A DNA stretch of 64,000 nt from Bos javanicus (lineage: Eukaryota > Chordata > Mammalia > Artiodactyla > Bovidae). The DNA lies in assembly GCF_032452875.1 (NCBI RefSeq), contig NC_083881.1, forward strand, positions 65,293,689 to 65,357,688. Direction: 5' to 3'. The notes beneath the pieces are model-generated. The model did not search any database. It was not told the origin of the DNA and saw nothing but the letters and a program-made list of their open reading frames with translations. Both the position numbers and the translations under genes were made by a program. Position 1 is the first letter of the stretch, and each line of letters begins with the position of its first letter. Positions 1 to 11,691 of the stretch are shown here, piece after piece.

Positions 1-312
1 GAAGCATCTAAGTTGTCTCTGTATCCTGAAACCTTTGTATCCTCAATGACTGGCACTGGAAGAACATTACATACAAGTCAAACGAAAGAATGAAAGAATA
101 AGCTAATGTTGCATATTCCAGTAAAATCTTCAGTAAAGAATATTTTTTTCAGTCAATACTACTGAACCCCAAAATAGAAATACAAAGCTATAATTTTAAA
201 TATATAATTTAAAAAATAAATAAATGACTTAAAAAACCCTGTATTTATTAAATATTAACCTTAAAGACCATTCCAAAGATTTCTGAAAGTACATTCAATG
301 TTGATGGATTAC
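1..312 (-). other. VPS13B: VPS13B intron, downstream of the 96-bp exon
   Basis: This AT-rich intron sequence follows the 96-bp exon in transcript direction. I see no repeat or further exon in it, and the next coding exon must lie before the window. Confidence 0.8.
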
Positions 313-408
313 CTCAACTGTAGTTCCTTCTTGTTCCCAACACAATACTTCTTTAGATTTTACTTTTTGAGGGCTGTAGTAACTACTCTCGGCTTGCATT
401 TCAGTAAG
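313..408 (-). CDS. VPS13B: VPS13B coding exon (96 bp, most downstream in window)
   Basis: This short internal exon of 32 codons is in phase 0 at both ends. It begins Leu-Thr-Glu-Met-Gln-Ala-Glu-Ser-Ser and ends Gln-Glu-Gly-Thr-Thr-Val-Glu. The acceptor AG is at 409-410 and the donor GT (GTAATCC) at 311-312. It has no initiator Met and is too short to be seen as an open reading frame by itself. I found it by looking for the peptide that follows Thr-Val-Thr-Phe-Lys in mammalian VPS13B. It differs from the remembered human peptide by about one residue (Ala for Val). Because it is symmetric, skipping would remove 32 residues without a frameshift. By human numbering I believe this is exon 9. Confidence 0.94.
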
Positions 409-1020
409 CTATGAAACAATATAAGAATATTAAGTAAGTCAAATTAGTATTAAATGGCAATAAACTGTCATTATTATGATGAATTGATGGAAACAAGGCC
501 AATTTTAAGATTCGGGAAATTTAATTATTAAGCAGGAAAACAGGTGCAACAAAAACAGCTGTAACAGATTATGCATGGTATAAAGAAAGGTTGAAATGCT
601 AGTCTAGTAAGATCATACAGAGAATATAAATACTTTACTTTTATTTAACTCCTTTTTGTTAATAATATTGCTTAAAAAGGCAAAAGCTATGTAGCTATAA
701 TAGTTCCATACTCATAAAATGGTTCATATATTCTGCGAAAAATTTATGTGTATTTTAAACTCATTCTATCTTTACTAATTTATTCAATCAGCTTTAGTTC
801 AATCATTTCTAAGATTTCTACCAATCTGCACTTTTAAAGAAAGCTGTGAAGAAACACAGATTCAACAAAACTTTTTTAGTTCTAAGAGAGAAACAGATCC
901 AAGCGCTTTACTTTCAAAGTATGTAATCTCATGGTATGTGCCACAGACTCATTCAAGCATGCAAATACTTACTGAGCGTCTGCTCCATAACAAGGATTAA
1001 CCTAGATGCTAACAAAACTG

Positions 1021-1053
<33 letters not shown>

Positions 1054-1071
1054 GTATGTATGTATATGCAC
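1021..1071. repeat. TA / TATG microsatellite
   Basis: Alternating TA with interspersed TG and TATG units over about 50 bp, in unique intron sequence. Confidence 0.9.
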
Positions 1072-3026
1072 GCTCACTTAGCTGAAACTCACGGCATATT
1101 ATTTCTACATACTCAAAAATTACATAATTGAAATTATTATTAAAAGAAACTTTCTAAATGCCATGTGGTACCCTGCTTTGGATGATGTTACAAAAAAAGT
1201 CATGAAATTAAAGTCTGTAACTTAAGGGTAATGCACCAACACAGGCTTGCTAGTTTTGACAAATGTACTGTGATAGTGTCAGATATTAATAATACAGAAA
1301 ACTGGGTAAGAAATGTATGTGAACTCTCTGTACTAAGCACCTTTGAATTTTCCTATATATCTAAAATTATTCCAAAATAAAGATGTTACTTAAAAAAACA
1401 AAGGTATTCTGCTCATGTTTACTAATAATTCATGCTTACTAATGATTAATAAAGTCACCTTTATTCTTATGAAATGGATATATTCTTTGAACTTAAATGC
1501 AAAATCAAAGATAACATTTTTAAAAATTTACATTTATGTCATATCGAACTTACTGAACTGAAAAGCCACAATTCTAAACATGATAACCTCTTGATAACCT
1601 TAGGAATCAAAAAATTATTCTCAAATTTTACAACAATAAGTTTTTACATAAGGCTTTATTTCTTGGATGCTCCTAGAACTGGTATACACAATGCTGCCGT
1701 TTCAAAGTACAGTTCTATAATCTAAAATGCTTAAGTAAAATTGAATATTTTAGTTGATTGTCCTTCAGCTGTCTAGTTATTGTAGCAAAAAAGCAATTAA
1801 TTGATTAAAAGGACGCAAACATTACAAGAACAATTTTCAACATTACTTTTTAAATGCTACGTTTAATTTGGCATGATTTTTGTTGGATTGATATCAACTG
1901 TTCAGAATGCTAATGCAGAAACATGACCTTATTTTCTGACCAAGCTATGAACCACAAATTAATTCCATACATTCTTCAAACCCAAGCTGAACAATGAATT
2001 CTAATGTTTTCCTCCTAAATATCAACATATTTCCCTTAGAGAAACAAAAGTGCTTTAAATTTAAGATATATTGACTAATAACAAATAACACCCAAAAAGT
2101 CTATAAAAGTTTTGTATATAAAATGCCTATTCTGACTGACTCAATTTAATACAATTCTTCTCATTAGTGAAGTTAATAGAAACATTACTAGAATAATTTC
2201 AAATTTAAAAGTAAACATATAAAAGTCACCAGAAAAGATAGTACTTTACTAGCAATCCTTGGCTTCACTCATAAACTTAAAATAAAAATAATTGCACTTG
2301 GATCATTTAAAACTGGCAAGACATCTAGCAACAATTTGCAAAAGTTGTTTTTTTGTTATATTTTTAAAGAGTTTGTTCTATCATTTTTATTTTTTTCAGA
2401 TTGGCCCATATCCCTTTAATTTAAACAAAGCTGAATCAGTAAATTTCAGATGCAAAATTTGTTTCATAAAATTCAGAAATAATAAACAATAGTATTAAAA
2501 TAGTAGAGGTAACATTTACATTATTTATCATTTCTTTCCCAAACTATCCCCCTTCAAAAAAAAAAAAAAATCTTTTAAATTAATCAAGCCATGACGAAAC
2601 TTCTGTTGAAACTTATTCTCTACATTTTTGAGCTTTGTCAAATGCGAAAATATGGAATAGTTTTAATTAGAAAAATCTTCAAACACGACTTATTTTAAAG
2701 TATTTTTAATCTACCATCTGCTAGAGTTATAAATTATACAGCTTTACTACTAATTGAAAACGCGTATTTCAAGCAAACAATCTAAGGTAAATTTAAAACA
2801 TCAGAGCAGAAATGATTTTTCATTGCTATATTTCCAGTATCTAACAGTTGCCTGGAACAGTATGTGTAATACTACTTCTACAGCCTAGACACATAAGTTT
2901 ATCTTTTTCAGAAAAGTGCATCCATAGAAAAAAAAATCCACAAATAAAATCAAAGAAAAATAATCTAAAAGAGCGTCCAAAAATTTAGAAAAATGCTGTT
3001 AGATAAGCAGATGGGTAGATGGATAG

Positions 3027-3027
<1 letters not shown>

Positions 3028-3061
<34 letters not shown>

Positions 3062-3062
3062 A
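3028..3062. repeat. GCT trinucleotide repeat (about 11 units)
   Basis: An uninterrupted run of GCT units followed by AAGATGACT. In ruminants such runs are commonly the 3' tail of a Bov-A2 SINE read on the opposite strand, but no SINE body follows here. See findings. Confidence 0.95.
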
Positions 3063-3194
3063 AGATGACTATGTACCGATGCTGATGAACTAGATAATTT
3101 CCAAGAGCTGGAGATACTAGTCTTTTTTTAAGTTACTACTTACTAAGTCTTGTGTACTATCAAAAAAGAATAGCCACTATTTTCTGAAAAGACT

Positions 3195-3495
3195 AGTATA
3201 CCTTCATCTGTCTAATGGACATTTAAGTTGTTTCCATTTTTATGCCATTGTAAACAGTGCTTTTATGAAGATTCATGTACATCTACTTGTTTGAGTTCAA
3301 ACAAAGATTTTTCTTATTAAAACTATTCCATATTTTCTAATTTGACAAAAGTTAAAAAGAACTCAATTCTTTTTACTATATAGCTAGGAGTATAATTGTT
3401 TGGTCATTGATCATTCTTCATTTAACCTTTTGAGGAACTGCCAATTTTCCACAGTGACTGCACCATGTTACATTTCCACCAGTCTTCCCATTTGT
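3195..3495 (-). mobile_element. Old L1 3' fragment
   Basis: Read on the minus strand this matches the end of L1 ORF2 and the 3' UTR. The landmarks on the plus strand are the phrases around CCACAGTGACTGCACCATG and CATTTCCACCAG. It is heavily diverged, so it is an older mammalian L1. The BovB at 3512 lies immediately after it. Confidence 0.75.
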
Positions 3496-3511
3496 TCTAA
3501 ATTAACAGAAA

Positions 3512-5155
3512 TAGTATGGACCTAACAGAAGCAGAAGATATTAAGAAGAGCTGGCAAGAATACACAGAAGAACTGTACAAAAAAGATCTTCACAACCCAG
3601 ATAATCACGATGGTGTGATCACTGACCTAGAGCCAGACATCCTGGAATGTGACATCAAGTGGGCCTTAGAAAGCATCACTACAAACAAAGCTAGTGGAGG
3701 TGATGGAATTCCAGTTGAGCTATTCCAAATCCTGAAAGATGATGCTGTGAAAGTGCTGCACTCAATATGCCAGCAAATTTGGAAAACTCAGCAGTGGCCA
3801 CAGGACTGGAAAAGGTCAGTTTTCATTCCAATCCCAAAGAAAGGCAACGCCAAAGAATGCTCAAACTACCGCACAGTTGCACTCATCTCACACGCTAGTA
3901 ACGTAATGCTCAAAATTCTCCAAGCCAGGCTTCAGCAATATGTGAACGGTGAATTTCCAGATGGTCAAGCTGGTTTTAGAAAAGGGAGGGGAACCAGAGA
4001 TCAAATTGCCAACATCCGCTGGATCATGGAAAAAGCAAGAGAGTTCCAGAAAAACATCTATTTCTGCTTTATTGACTATGCCAAAGCCTTTGACTGTGTG
4101 GATCACAATAAACTGAGGAAAATTCTGAAAGAGATGGGAATACCAGACCACCTGATCTGCCTCTTGAGAAATTTGTATGCAGGTCAGGAAGCAACAGTTA
4201 GAACTGGACATGGAACAACAGACTGATTCCAAATAGGAAAAGGAGTTTGTCAAGGCTGTATATTGTCACCCTGCTTATTTAACTTACATGCAGAGTACAT
4301 CATGAGAAACGCTGGACTGGAAGAAACACAAGCTGGAATCAAGATTGCCGGGAGAAATATCAATAACCTCAGATATGCACATGACACCACCCTTATGGCA
4401 GAAAGTGAAGAGGAACTCAAAAGCCTCTTGATGAAAGTGAAAGTGGAGAGTGAAAAAGTTGGCTTAAAGCTCAACATTCAGAAAACGAAGACCATGGCAT
4501 CTGGTCCCATCACTTCATGGGAAATAGATGGGGAAACAGTGGAAACAGTGTCAGACTTTATTTTTCTGGGCTCCAAAATCACTACAGATGGTGACTGCAG
4601 CCATGAAATTAAAAGACGCTTACTCCTTGGAGGGAAAGTTATGACCAACCTAGATAGCATATTCAAAAACAGAGACATTACTTTGCCAACAAAGGTTCGT
4701 CTAGTCAAGGCTATGGTTTTTCCTGTGGTCATGTATGGATGTGAGAGTTGGACTGTGAAGAAGGCTGAGTGCCGAAGAATGGATGCTTTTGAACTGTGGT
4801 GTTGGAGAAGACTGTTGAGAGTCCCTTGGACTGCGAGGAGATCCAACCAGTCCATTCTGAAGGAGATCAGCCCTGGGATTTCTTTGGAAGGAATGATGCT
4901 AAAGCTGAAAGTCCAGTACTTTGGCCACCTCATGTGAAGAGTTGACTCGTTGGAAAAGACTCTGATGCTGGGAGGGATTCGGGCCAAGAGGAGAAGGGGA
5001 CGACAGAGGATGAGATGGCTGGATGGTATCACTGACTCGATGGATGTCAGTCTGGGTGAACTCCAGGAGTTGGTGATGGACAGGGAGGCCTGGCGTGCTG
5101 CGATTCATGGGGTCGCAAAGTCGGACATGACTGAGCGACTGACCTGATGTGATGA
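3512..5155 (+). mobile_element. BovB (RTE) LINE, 5'-truncated, copy A
   Basis: This copy starts in the linker just before the reverse transcriptase domain (Met-Asp-Leu-Thr-Glu-Ala-Glu) and runs to the 3' end (Thr-Glu-Arg-Leu). The frame 3516-4226 carries RT motifs including Gly-Phe-Arg-Lys-Gly-Arg-Gly and Phe-Ile-Asp-Tyr-Ala-Lys-Ala-Phe-Asp. It is broken by TGA at 4224-4226 where other copies have Trp. The frame continues at 4263-4937, with the catalytic Tyr-Ala-Asp-Asp box changed to Tyr-Ala-His-Asp near 4374, and a second TGA at 4935-4937. It is not a functional gene. BovB is a non-LTR retrotransposon known for horizontal transfer between vertebrates. The long inverted partner is at 14693-16368. 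Confidence 0.95.
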
Positions 5156-5395
5156 TTCCAGCAGTGTCAAATCACTGTTCTGGTCAAATCACCAATAATT
5201 CCCACACTGACAAATCTAATGAATTCATTCTCACAGATTACTTACTCAGCCCATTATAAAACATTTATAAGACTTAGCTTCCAGACAGGCACTGTATTGG
5301 TTTTCCATCTACATCACTAGTCTCTAATTTTCCAAATCCCTCACTGACTAGTCAAAAGCCAAACTCCTGAAATTCATCACAAGCTTAACCCTCTT

Positions 5396-5611
5396 ATGTG
5401 CATATGTTCAGTGGTTTGCAACTCTGTGGGACCCTATGGACTGGAACCCACTAAGCACCTCTGTCCATTGGATTTTAAAGGCAAGAAGACTGGAGCGGGT
5501 TGCTATTTCTTCCTCCAGGGGATCTTCCCAACCCAGGGATCAAACTCCTCTCTTCTGTGTCTCCTGCATTTGGCAGGTGGATTCTTTACCACTGAGCCAC
5601 CTGGGAAGCCA
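5396..5611 (-). mobile_element. Bov-tA SINE
   Basis: A tRNA-derived ruminant SINE in reverse orientation. The right end reads as the complement of the usual GGCTTCCCTGGTGGCTCAG head. The body has the typical CCAGGCAAGA-like and GGTTGC-like blocks, moderately diverged. The flanks carry an imperfect CCTCTTA/CCTCTCA repeat. Confidence 0.9.
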
Positions 5612-5639
5612 ATCCTCTCACAGTACTCTTCAGGTCAGA

Positions 5640-6238
5640 AAATGTGAACTCAACCCTTCCAGTAGCTCAGGAGTCATCCTTGGATCCTCTATTTCCTTTA
5701 CATCAGCCAATAAAATCTAACAGAAGTCCTGCATTCTTGACCTTCCAAACAATTGAAATCCAAAATTCAATTACTTTTCACACTTTCACCTGCTATCACC
5801 CTAGTCCAAGACATCATCATCATCATCTCTTGTTTGAAAATTGCAATCCTCTCTGATCTCCTTACTGCTGCTTTTGCCCCCTTATAACGTATTCTCAACA
5901 CAGAGATGTAATTCAGATTATCCTAGAATTACTATGCTAAAAATTGTCCAAAACCTTATCTCATCCAAGGTTAATGACAAAGTCCCTAAAGTGACCTACA
6001 AGGCTGGACAATTTATGGGCCTCCCCCAAGGCCATAACTTCTTTGACACGATTGTGTACTATTTACATGTTAACTCACTGTGCTCTGGCCCCACTGGCCT
6101 CCTTGCTGCTCCCTGAAATTTGGGGGCCTCTGTATTTGCTATTCCTAGAATATTCATTCTTGTGTGTCTGCAAAGCTTCCTTTTTCGCAATTCTATACTA
6201 AATACACACTTCCCATTAAGGCTTTCCCTGATCATTCT
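5640..6238 (+). mobile_element. L2 LINE 3' fragment
   Basis: An ancient L2 (CR1-like) 3' region in sense orientation. The recognisable phrases are CCTAGTCCAAG, ACCTACAAGGCTGGAC, CCACTGGCCTCCTTGCTG and AAGGCTTTCCCTGATCA. The embedded 91-codon reading frame (5841-6116) has no significance. Confidence 0.75.
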
Positions 6239-6242
6239 ATTT

Positions 6243-6850
6243 ATTTATTTACTTACTGAAGTATAGTTGATTTACAATGCTGTGTTAATCTCTCATGTAC
6301 AGCAAAGTGAGTCAGTTACACATATACACACATGTATTCTTTTTAGACGCTATTCCCATATAGGTCATTAAGAGTCCTGAACAGTTTCCAGTGCTACACA
6401 GTAGGATCTCATTAGTTTATTTGTTTTGTAAGTAATAGTGCATGGGCTTCCCTGGTGACTCAGACGGTGAAGAATCCACCTGTAATGTAGAAGACCTGGG
6501 TTGGGAAGATGCCCTGGAGGAGGACATGGCTACTCACTCCAGCATTCTTGACAGGAGAATCCCCATGGACAGAGGAGCCTGGTGGGCTACTGTCCACGGA
6601 GTCACAAAAAGTCAAACATGACTAAGCACACAGTGTTTATGTCAATCCCAATTTCCCAATTTATCCCTTCCTTACTCTTCCCCCCTTGGTAACCACAAGT
6701 TTGTTTTTTGAACATTTTGAGTCAATCTCTGTGTTGTAAATATGTTCATTTGTACCACTTTTTAAGATTTCACACATAAGCAATATCACAATATTGTTCT
6801 GTCTGACTTACATCATTCAGTATGAAACCTGATCACCTTCTTATAAACTA
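6243..6850 (-). mobile_element. L1 3' UTR, reverse, split by a SINE
   Basis: On the plus strand this reads as the complement of an artiodactyl L1 3' end: TGATTTACAATGCTGTGTTA, CAGCAAAGTGAGTCAGTTA and, after the SINE at 6444-6632, the stretch around ACATCATTCAGTATGA. The SINE inserted later than the L1. Confidence 0.8.
6444..6632 (+). mobile_element. Bov-tA SINE inside L1
   Basis: A sense Bov-tA beginning GGGCTTCCCTGGTGACTCAG and ending near AACATGACTAAGCACA. It interrupts the reverse L1 3' UTR and so post-dates it. Confidence 0.92.
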
Positions 6851-7114
6851 CACAATTTCCTCCCATTTAGTGGAAGCATTCACTATTACTCTTTCCTTCT
6901 ATTTTTTTCTACATAACCCTCATCATTAAGGGGAATATTATATATATATTATTTGTTTTCACTAACAATTTAAATTTTAAGGCAGAGGGATTTACATCTA
7001 ATCTGTTCACTGTGAATCTCCAGAGCCAAAACAATGCCTGGTACGTAGATGGCATTAATGTAAGTTTGTTGAATGAATTAGATACTCTTCAGGAACACTG
7101 TATGTGTGATACTA

Positions 7115-7420
7115 AAAAGGCCCATCTAGTCAAGGCTGTGGTTTTTCCAGTGGTCATGTTTGGATGTGAGACTTGGACTATATAAAGAAAGCTGAGTGCT
7201 GAAGAACTGATGCTTTTGAACTGTGGTGTTGGAGAAGACTCTTGAGAGTCCCTTGGACTGCAAAGAGATCCAACCAGTCCATCCTAAAGAAGATCAGTCC
7301 TGGGTATTCATTGGAAGGACTGATGTTGAAGCTGAAACTCCAATACTTTGGACACCTGATGCGGAGAGCTGACTCATTTGAAAAGACCCTGGGAAAGATT
7401 GAGGACAGCAAGATCTAGAT
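7115..7420 (+). mobile_element. BovB fragment
   Basis: A short BovB piece covering the C-terminal domain after the RT, from the Val-Lys-Ala-Met-Val-Phe-Pro-like region to Leu-Glu-Lys-Thr. It is frame-disrupted (an extra TA in the Trp-Thr-Ile-Lys-Lys block near 7180) and lacks the BovB 3' end. Confidence 0.9.
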
Positions 7421-7489
7421 AATTTTTAAAAAGGACTCTTTTAAAGGGAAAAAGAGAGCTGAGCAAAGAGAGAAACTATATAAACAACT

Positions 7490-8052
7490 CTATATATATT
7501 TCTAGAAAATGGTACAAATGAATCTATCTGCAGGGCAGAAACAGAGATGCAGACATGGAGAACAGATGTGGACATGGGGGCACGGGGAAGGTAAGGGTAG
7601 GGCAAATTGAGAGTAGCACTAACATATATACATATATAGGGACTTCACTGTAGCTCAGATGGTAAAGGATCTGCTGCAATGCAGGAGACCTGGGTTCAAT
7701 CCCTCGGTCGGAAAGATCCCCTAGAGAAGGAAATGGCAACCAACTTCAGTATTCTTGCCTGGAGAATCCCATGGACAGAGCAGGCTGGTGGGCTACAGTC
7801 TATGGGGTAGCAAAGAGTCGGACACAACTAAGCGATTAACACACATACATGCATAAAACAGGTAGCTAGTGGGAAGCTGCAATATATCACAGTGAGTTCA
7901 GCTCAATGCTCTGTGCTAACCGAGAGGGGTGGAATTAAAGGAGTGGAGGAAGGCTTAAGAGGGAGGGCATATTTATATACATATAGCTGATTTCACCTTT
8001 TTGTATAGCAGAAACACAACACTGTAAAGCAATTATATTCCAACAATTCAAA
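7490..8052 (+). mobile_element. L1 3' end, sense, split by a SINE
   Basis: An artiodactyl L1 3' UTR, with the phrases ACAAATGAATCTATCTGCAG and AGAACAGATGTGGACATGG before the SINE. After it come CTCTGTGCTAACC, AAGAGGGAGGGCAT and TAAAGCAATTATATTCCAAC. Its Bov-tA insertion is at 7639-7842. Confidence 0.82.
7639..7842 (+). mobile_element. Bov-tA SINE inside L1
   Basis: A sense Bov-tA starting GGGACTTCACTGTAGCTCAG and ending ACACAACTAAGCGATTAAC. It has the B-box-like GGTTCAATCC. Confidence 0.92.
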
Positions 8053-8448
8053 AAACGTAAAACAAGAAAAAAAATTGCAATGAAAGACAACACAGAGATG
8101 AAATAGTACCTGGAGGGATACATGAAGTATTGGGAGATTTTCTCATGTGCATTTCTTTTTTAATGGAAACACTATGACATCTTTGTATGCCAAATGAAAT
8201 ATTCATAGGCAAAGAAAAACTTTCTTTAACGCTATTAAAAAAGCAAAGTGGAGAGGGCCTTAAGACGACAAAAAGAGACCAAAGTTCAGAGATTTCAGAT
8301 GAGGGGACATGTAATTTTATGAAGTAAGGATAGTTAGACTCCATCTCACATCTACTAAATGTAAAATAAGCTAGATTCTTACTAGAAGTCAAAATTTAAG
8401 CATTAAAGTTGAGAGATAAACATTTAAAAAAAAAAAAAGGAAACCTAC

Positions 8449-8717
8449 TTTGAAAGTCACAGTTGCCTTTGTACAATAAAATCCTATAGAAACAATAGGA
8501 TCTTTCAAAGTCTGTGTTTTTTGTTGATGTGTAGTTGATGTAGGATCATTCCCAAGGTAGTTTTCCTCGGCATCGTCATAATTCACAATGGCAGGGACAA
8601 ATGACCAGGCCCATGATACCCATCCCTGTGGCTGGTCGTCCTCTTGCTGTGAATACAGCTCTTGGCCTTTGTACTGAGCAGGATACTGCATATCTATCCG
8701 TGTTTCATCTTCAGCAC
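8449..8717 (-). CDS. VPS13B: VPS13B coding exon (269 bp)
   Basis: This internal exon completes a Gly codon and encodes 89 codons from Ala-Glu-Asp-Glu-Thr-Arg to Ala-Thr-Val-Thr-Phe-Lys. The acceptor AG is at 8718-8719, after a weak pyrimidine tract (TTTACTTTGATAG). The donor is AAA followed by GTAGGTTT (GT at 8447-8448). The strongest identifier is the Trp-rich block Gln-Gly-Trp-Val-Ser-Trp-Ala-Trp-Ser-Phe-Val-Pro. An acidic variable stretch (Tyr-Asp-Asp-Ala-Glu-Glu-Asn-Tyr-Leu-Gly) then differs clearly from human. Phase is 1 to 0, so loss of this exon alone shifts the frame. The exon sits between two long BovB copies in opposite orientation. By human numbering I believe this is exon 8. Confidence 0.97.
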
Positions 8718-9298
8718 CTATCAAAGTAAAGTCATATTAAATAAATCAAGAGAATTAAAACAAAAGAACAATTAGGAATTTAAATTATATAAAAATGTTT
8801 CTCACATGTGATTCTTTCTACATATAAAGCATGAACAAATCATATACTGGTTATTATTATTTGAAACCAATAATTTAGCATTACCACTTTCAAGTTTCTA
8901 TACATTATACTGGATCAATCTCCTTTAATACTACACAGTATTATACGGTGAGTAATTTATTATATACTTTTGATAAATTTTGATAAATACAAAGAATAAA
9001 TTCACTCTTTAGGGCTTCATTAATTTAAACAACAACAACATAAAACTTACCTCCCAAAAATAAAGCTAAGGTGCTAAAAAAATGACTGTTTTCAGAAACA
9101 TCACAAAAATGAAAGAAGAGTTCTTGATTTCCTGATACACCCAAAAGAGAAAGAGAATGGCAAGTGTTCCTAGGCAGAATGTCTCCTCTTCCAAAAAAAG
9201 GATTATCCCAAGGATGAAAGTAAATGTTATGATGAAATTATTCTTAATATGATATTAAGAAAATACAAATTAATTATTTTCTTATTAGTGAATAACAG

Positions 9299-9538
9299 GC
9301 CACCTCAAGCGAAGAGTTGACTCATTGGAAAAGACTCTGATGCTCGGAGGGATTGGGGGCAGGAGGAGAAGGGGACGACAGAAGATGAAATGGCTGGATG
9401 GCATCACTGACTTGATGGACGTGAGTTTGAGTGAACTCCGGGAGATGGTGATGGACAGGGAGGCCTGGTGTGCTGCAATTCATGGGGTCGCAAAGAGTTG
9501 GACACGACTGAGTGACTGAACTGAACTGAACTTAACTG
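9299..9538 (+). mobile_element. BovB 3' end fragment
   Basis: The last 240 bp of a BovB, from Ser-Leu-Glu-Lys-Thr-Leu-Met through Asp-Arg-Glu-Ala-Trp to the TGAAC-type terminal repeat near 9515-9538. It looks young. It abuts another BovB copy head to tail without a spacer. Confidence 0.93.
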
Positions 9539-11275
9539 AGAGCCAGTCATCCTGGAATGTGAAGTCAAGTGGGGCTTAGGAAGCATCACTACAAACAAAG
9601 CTAGTGGATATGATGAAATTCCAGTTGAGCTATTTCAAGTCCTAAAAGATGATGCTGTGAAAGTGTTGCATTCAATATGTCAACAAATTTGGAAAACTCA
9701 GCAGTGGCCACAGGACTAGAAAATATCAGTTTTCATTGCAATCCCAAAGAAAGACAAGGCCAAAGAATGTTCAAACTACCACACAATTGCACTAATCTCA
9801 CATGCCAGCAAAGTAATGCTCAAAATTCTCCAAGCCAGGCTCAACAGAGGTGAACTGTGAACTTCCAGATATTTAAGCTAGATTCAGAAAAGGCAGTGGA
9901 ACCAGAGACAAAACTGCTAATATCCACTGGGATCATCAAAAAAAAGAGTTCCAGAAAAACATCCACTTCTGCTTTACTGACTATACCAAAGGCTTTGTGT
10001 GGATCACAACAAACTGTGGAAAATTCTTCAAGAGATGGGAATACCAGACCACCTGACCTGCCTCCTGAGAAACCCGTTTGCAGGTCAAGAAGCTGCAGTT
10101 AGAACTGGACATGGAACAACAGACTGGTTCCAAATTGGGAAAGGAGGATGTCAAGGCTGTGTATTTTCACCCTGCTTATTCAACTTATATGCAGAATACA
10201 TCATGTGAAATGCTGGGCTGGAAGAAGCACAAGCTGGAATCAAAACTGTCAGGAAAAATATCAATAACCTCAGATATGCAGATGACACAACCATTATGGC
10301 AGAAAGCGAAGAGGAACTAAAGAGGACCTTGATGAAAGTGAAAGAGGAGAGTGAAAAAGTTGGTTTAAAACACAACATTCAAAAAACGAAGATCATGGCA
10401 TCTGGTCCCATCACTTCATGGGAAATAGAAGGGGAAACAGCGGAAACAATGAGAGATTTTATTTTGGGGGGCTCCAAAATCACTGCAGATGGTGACTGCA
10501 GCCATGAAATTAAAAGACGCTTGCTCCTTGGAAGAAAAGCTATGACCAACCTAGACACCATATTAAAAAGCAGAGACATTACTTTGCTGACAGTGGTCCC
10601 TGTATTCAGAGCTATGGTTTTTCCACTAGTGATGTATGAATGTGAGAGTTGGACCATAAAGAAGGCCGAAAGTCAAAGTATTGATGCTTTTGAACTGTGG
10701 TACTGAAGAAGACTCTTGAGAGTCCATTGGACTGCAAAGAGATCAAACCAGTCCAACCTAAAGGAAATCAGTCCTGAATATTCATTGGAAGGACTGATGC
10801 TGAAGGTCCAATACTTTGGTCACCTGGTGCAAAGAACCCACTCGTTGGAAAAGACTCTGATGCTGGGAAAGATTGAGGGCAGGAGAAGGGGGCAACAGGG
10901 GATGAGATGGTTGTTGAGGTTTATGACTGTATTGCTTTTAACAAAGGCAACCTAAATCTGTTCTATAGTATTAGGTTAGGCCATGAACCACACTTCCTTT
11001 TAGGCTCATACTACTAAAAATAATCTCTAGGTGATGGTCTCTCATGGGCTTAAGTGAAACACAGAATAACAGTTTTTTCCTTCACTTAGTTTGTATTAGT
11101 TCTCTGTTTTCAAAATGTTGTTGAATCTAACATCATTAAGTTGGATGGTATCACTGACTCAATGGATATGAGTCTGAGCATGCTCCAAGAGTTGGTGATG
11201 GACATGGAAACCTGGTGCTTTGCTGCAGTCCAGGGGGTCACAAAGAGTTGGACACAACTGAGCAACTGAACTGAA
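9539..11275 (+). mobile_element. BovB LINE, decayed, with internal insertion
   Basis: A BovB starting in the linker before the RT (Ser-Ile-Thr-Thr-Asn-Lys-like) and running to the 3' end. It has several frameshifts and stops (for example TAG in place of Trp at 9717-9719). The Tyr-Ala-Asp-box region around 10270 is in a short frame. The element is interrupted at about 10912-11141 by sequence unrelated to BovB, then resumes at TTGGATGGTATCACTGACTC. Confidence 0.9.
10912..11141. other. About 230 bp of unidentified sequence inside BovB
   Basis: This segment separates two colinear parts of the BovB above. It has no SINE head, no A-tail and no clear direct repeats, and I do not recognise it. Confidence 0.6.
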
Positions 11276-11691
11276 TTAGTGAATAACATCTTTCTTATTT
11301 CACAGATGAAAAAATCAAAGCAAAGAACTTTTATTTGGTTATAAATGGGCAAACTAAGGATTTAAATTCCAACTACTGTAACTTATTCTACCTTTTTAAA
11401 GATAAAATCCATCAAGGTTCTTTAACATTATCCCAACAATACAAACAAAAGAGGCAGATCATCATGGAATTTCGGGGAGAAATTATTTTTATACAAATTC
11501 ATGGTATAAGCAGCCACCAGCAGATTCACTCATCTACTCTTCACTGATAAATCTATATATATACATACTCAATTAAACATCATCCTCATTCAGATTCACT
11601 TCTAGGTTTTCTGGCAAGAAAAACTTAACTTTTTTAATCCTCATGACGAGATGTTTGGAATATCATAGACTTTTAACACATGGCTATAGAC

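Larger units (their letters stand above)
409..8448 (-). other. VPS13B: VPS13B intron between the 269-bp and 96-bp exons
   Basis: This is an 8.0-kb intron. Positions 409-3000 are AT-rich unique sequence with only a TA/TATG microsatellite near 1021. Then come a GCT repeat, an old L1 piece, a BovB, a Bov-tA, an L2 fragment, two L1 3' ends each split by a Bov-tA, and a BovB fragment, all listed separately. Positions 8053-8448 hold nothing I recognise. Confidence 0.85.

Noticed and set aside
3028..3062. A CRISPR-like or coding Ala/Leu/Cys repeat
   Set aside because: It is a plain trinucleotide run without spacers or a surrounding reading frame.
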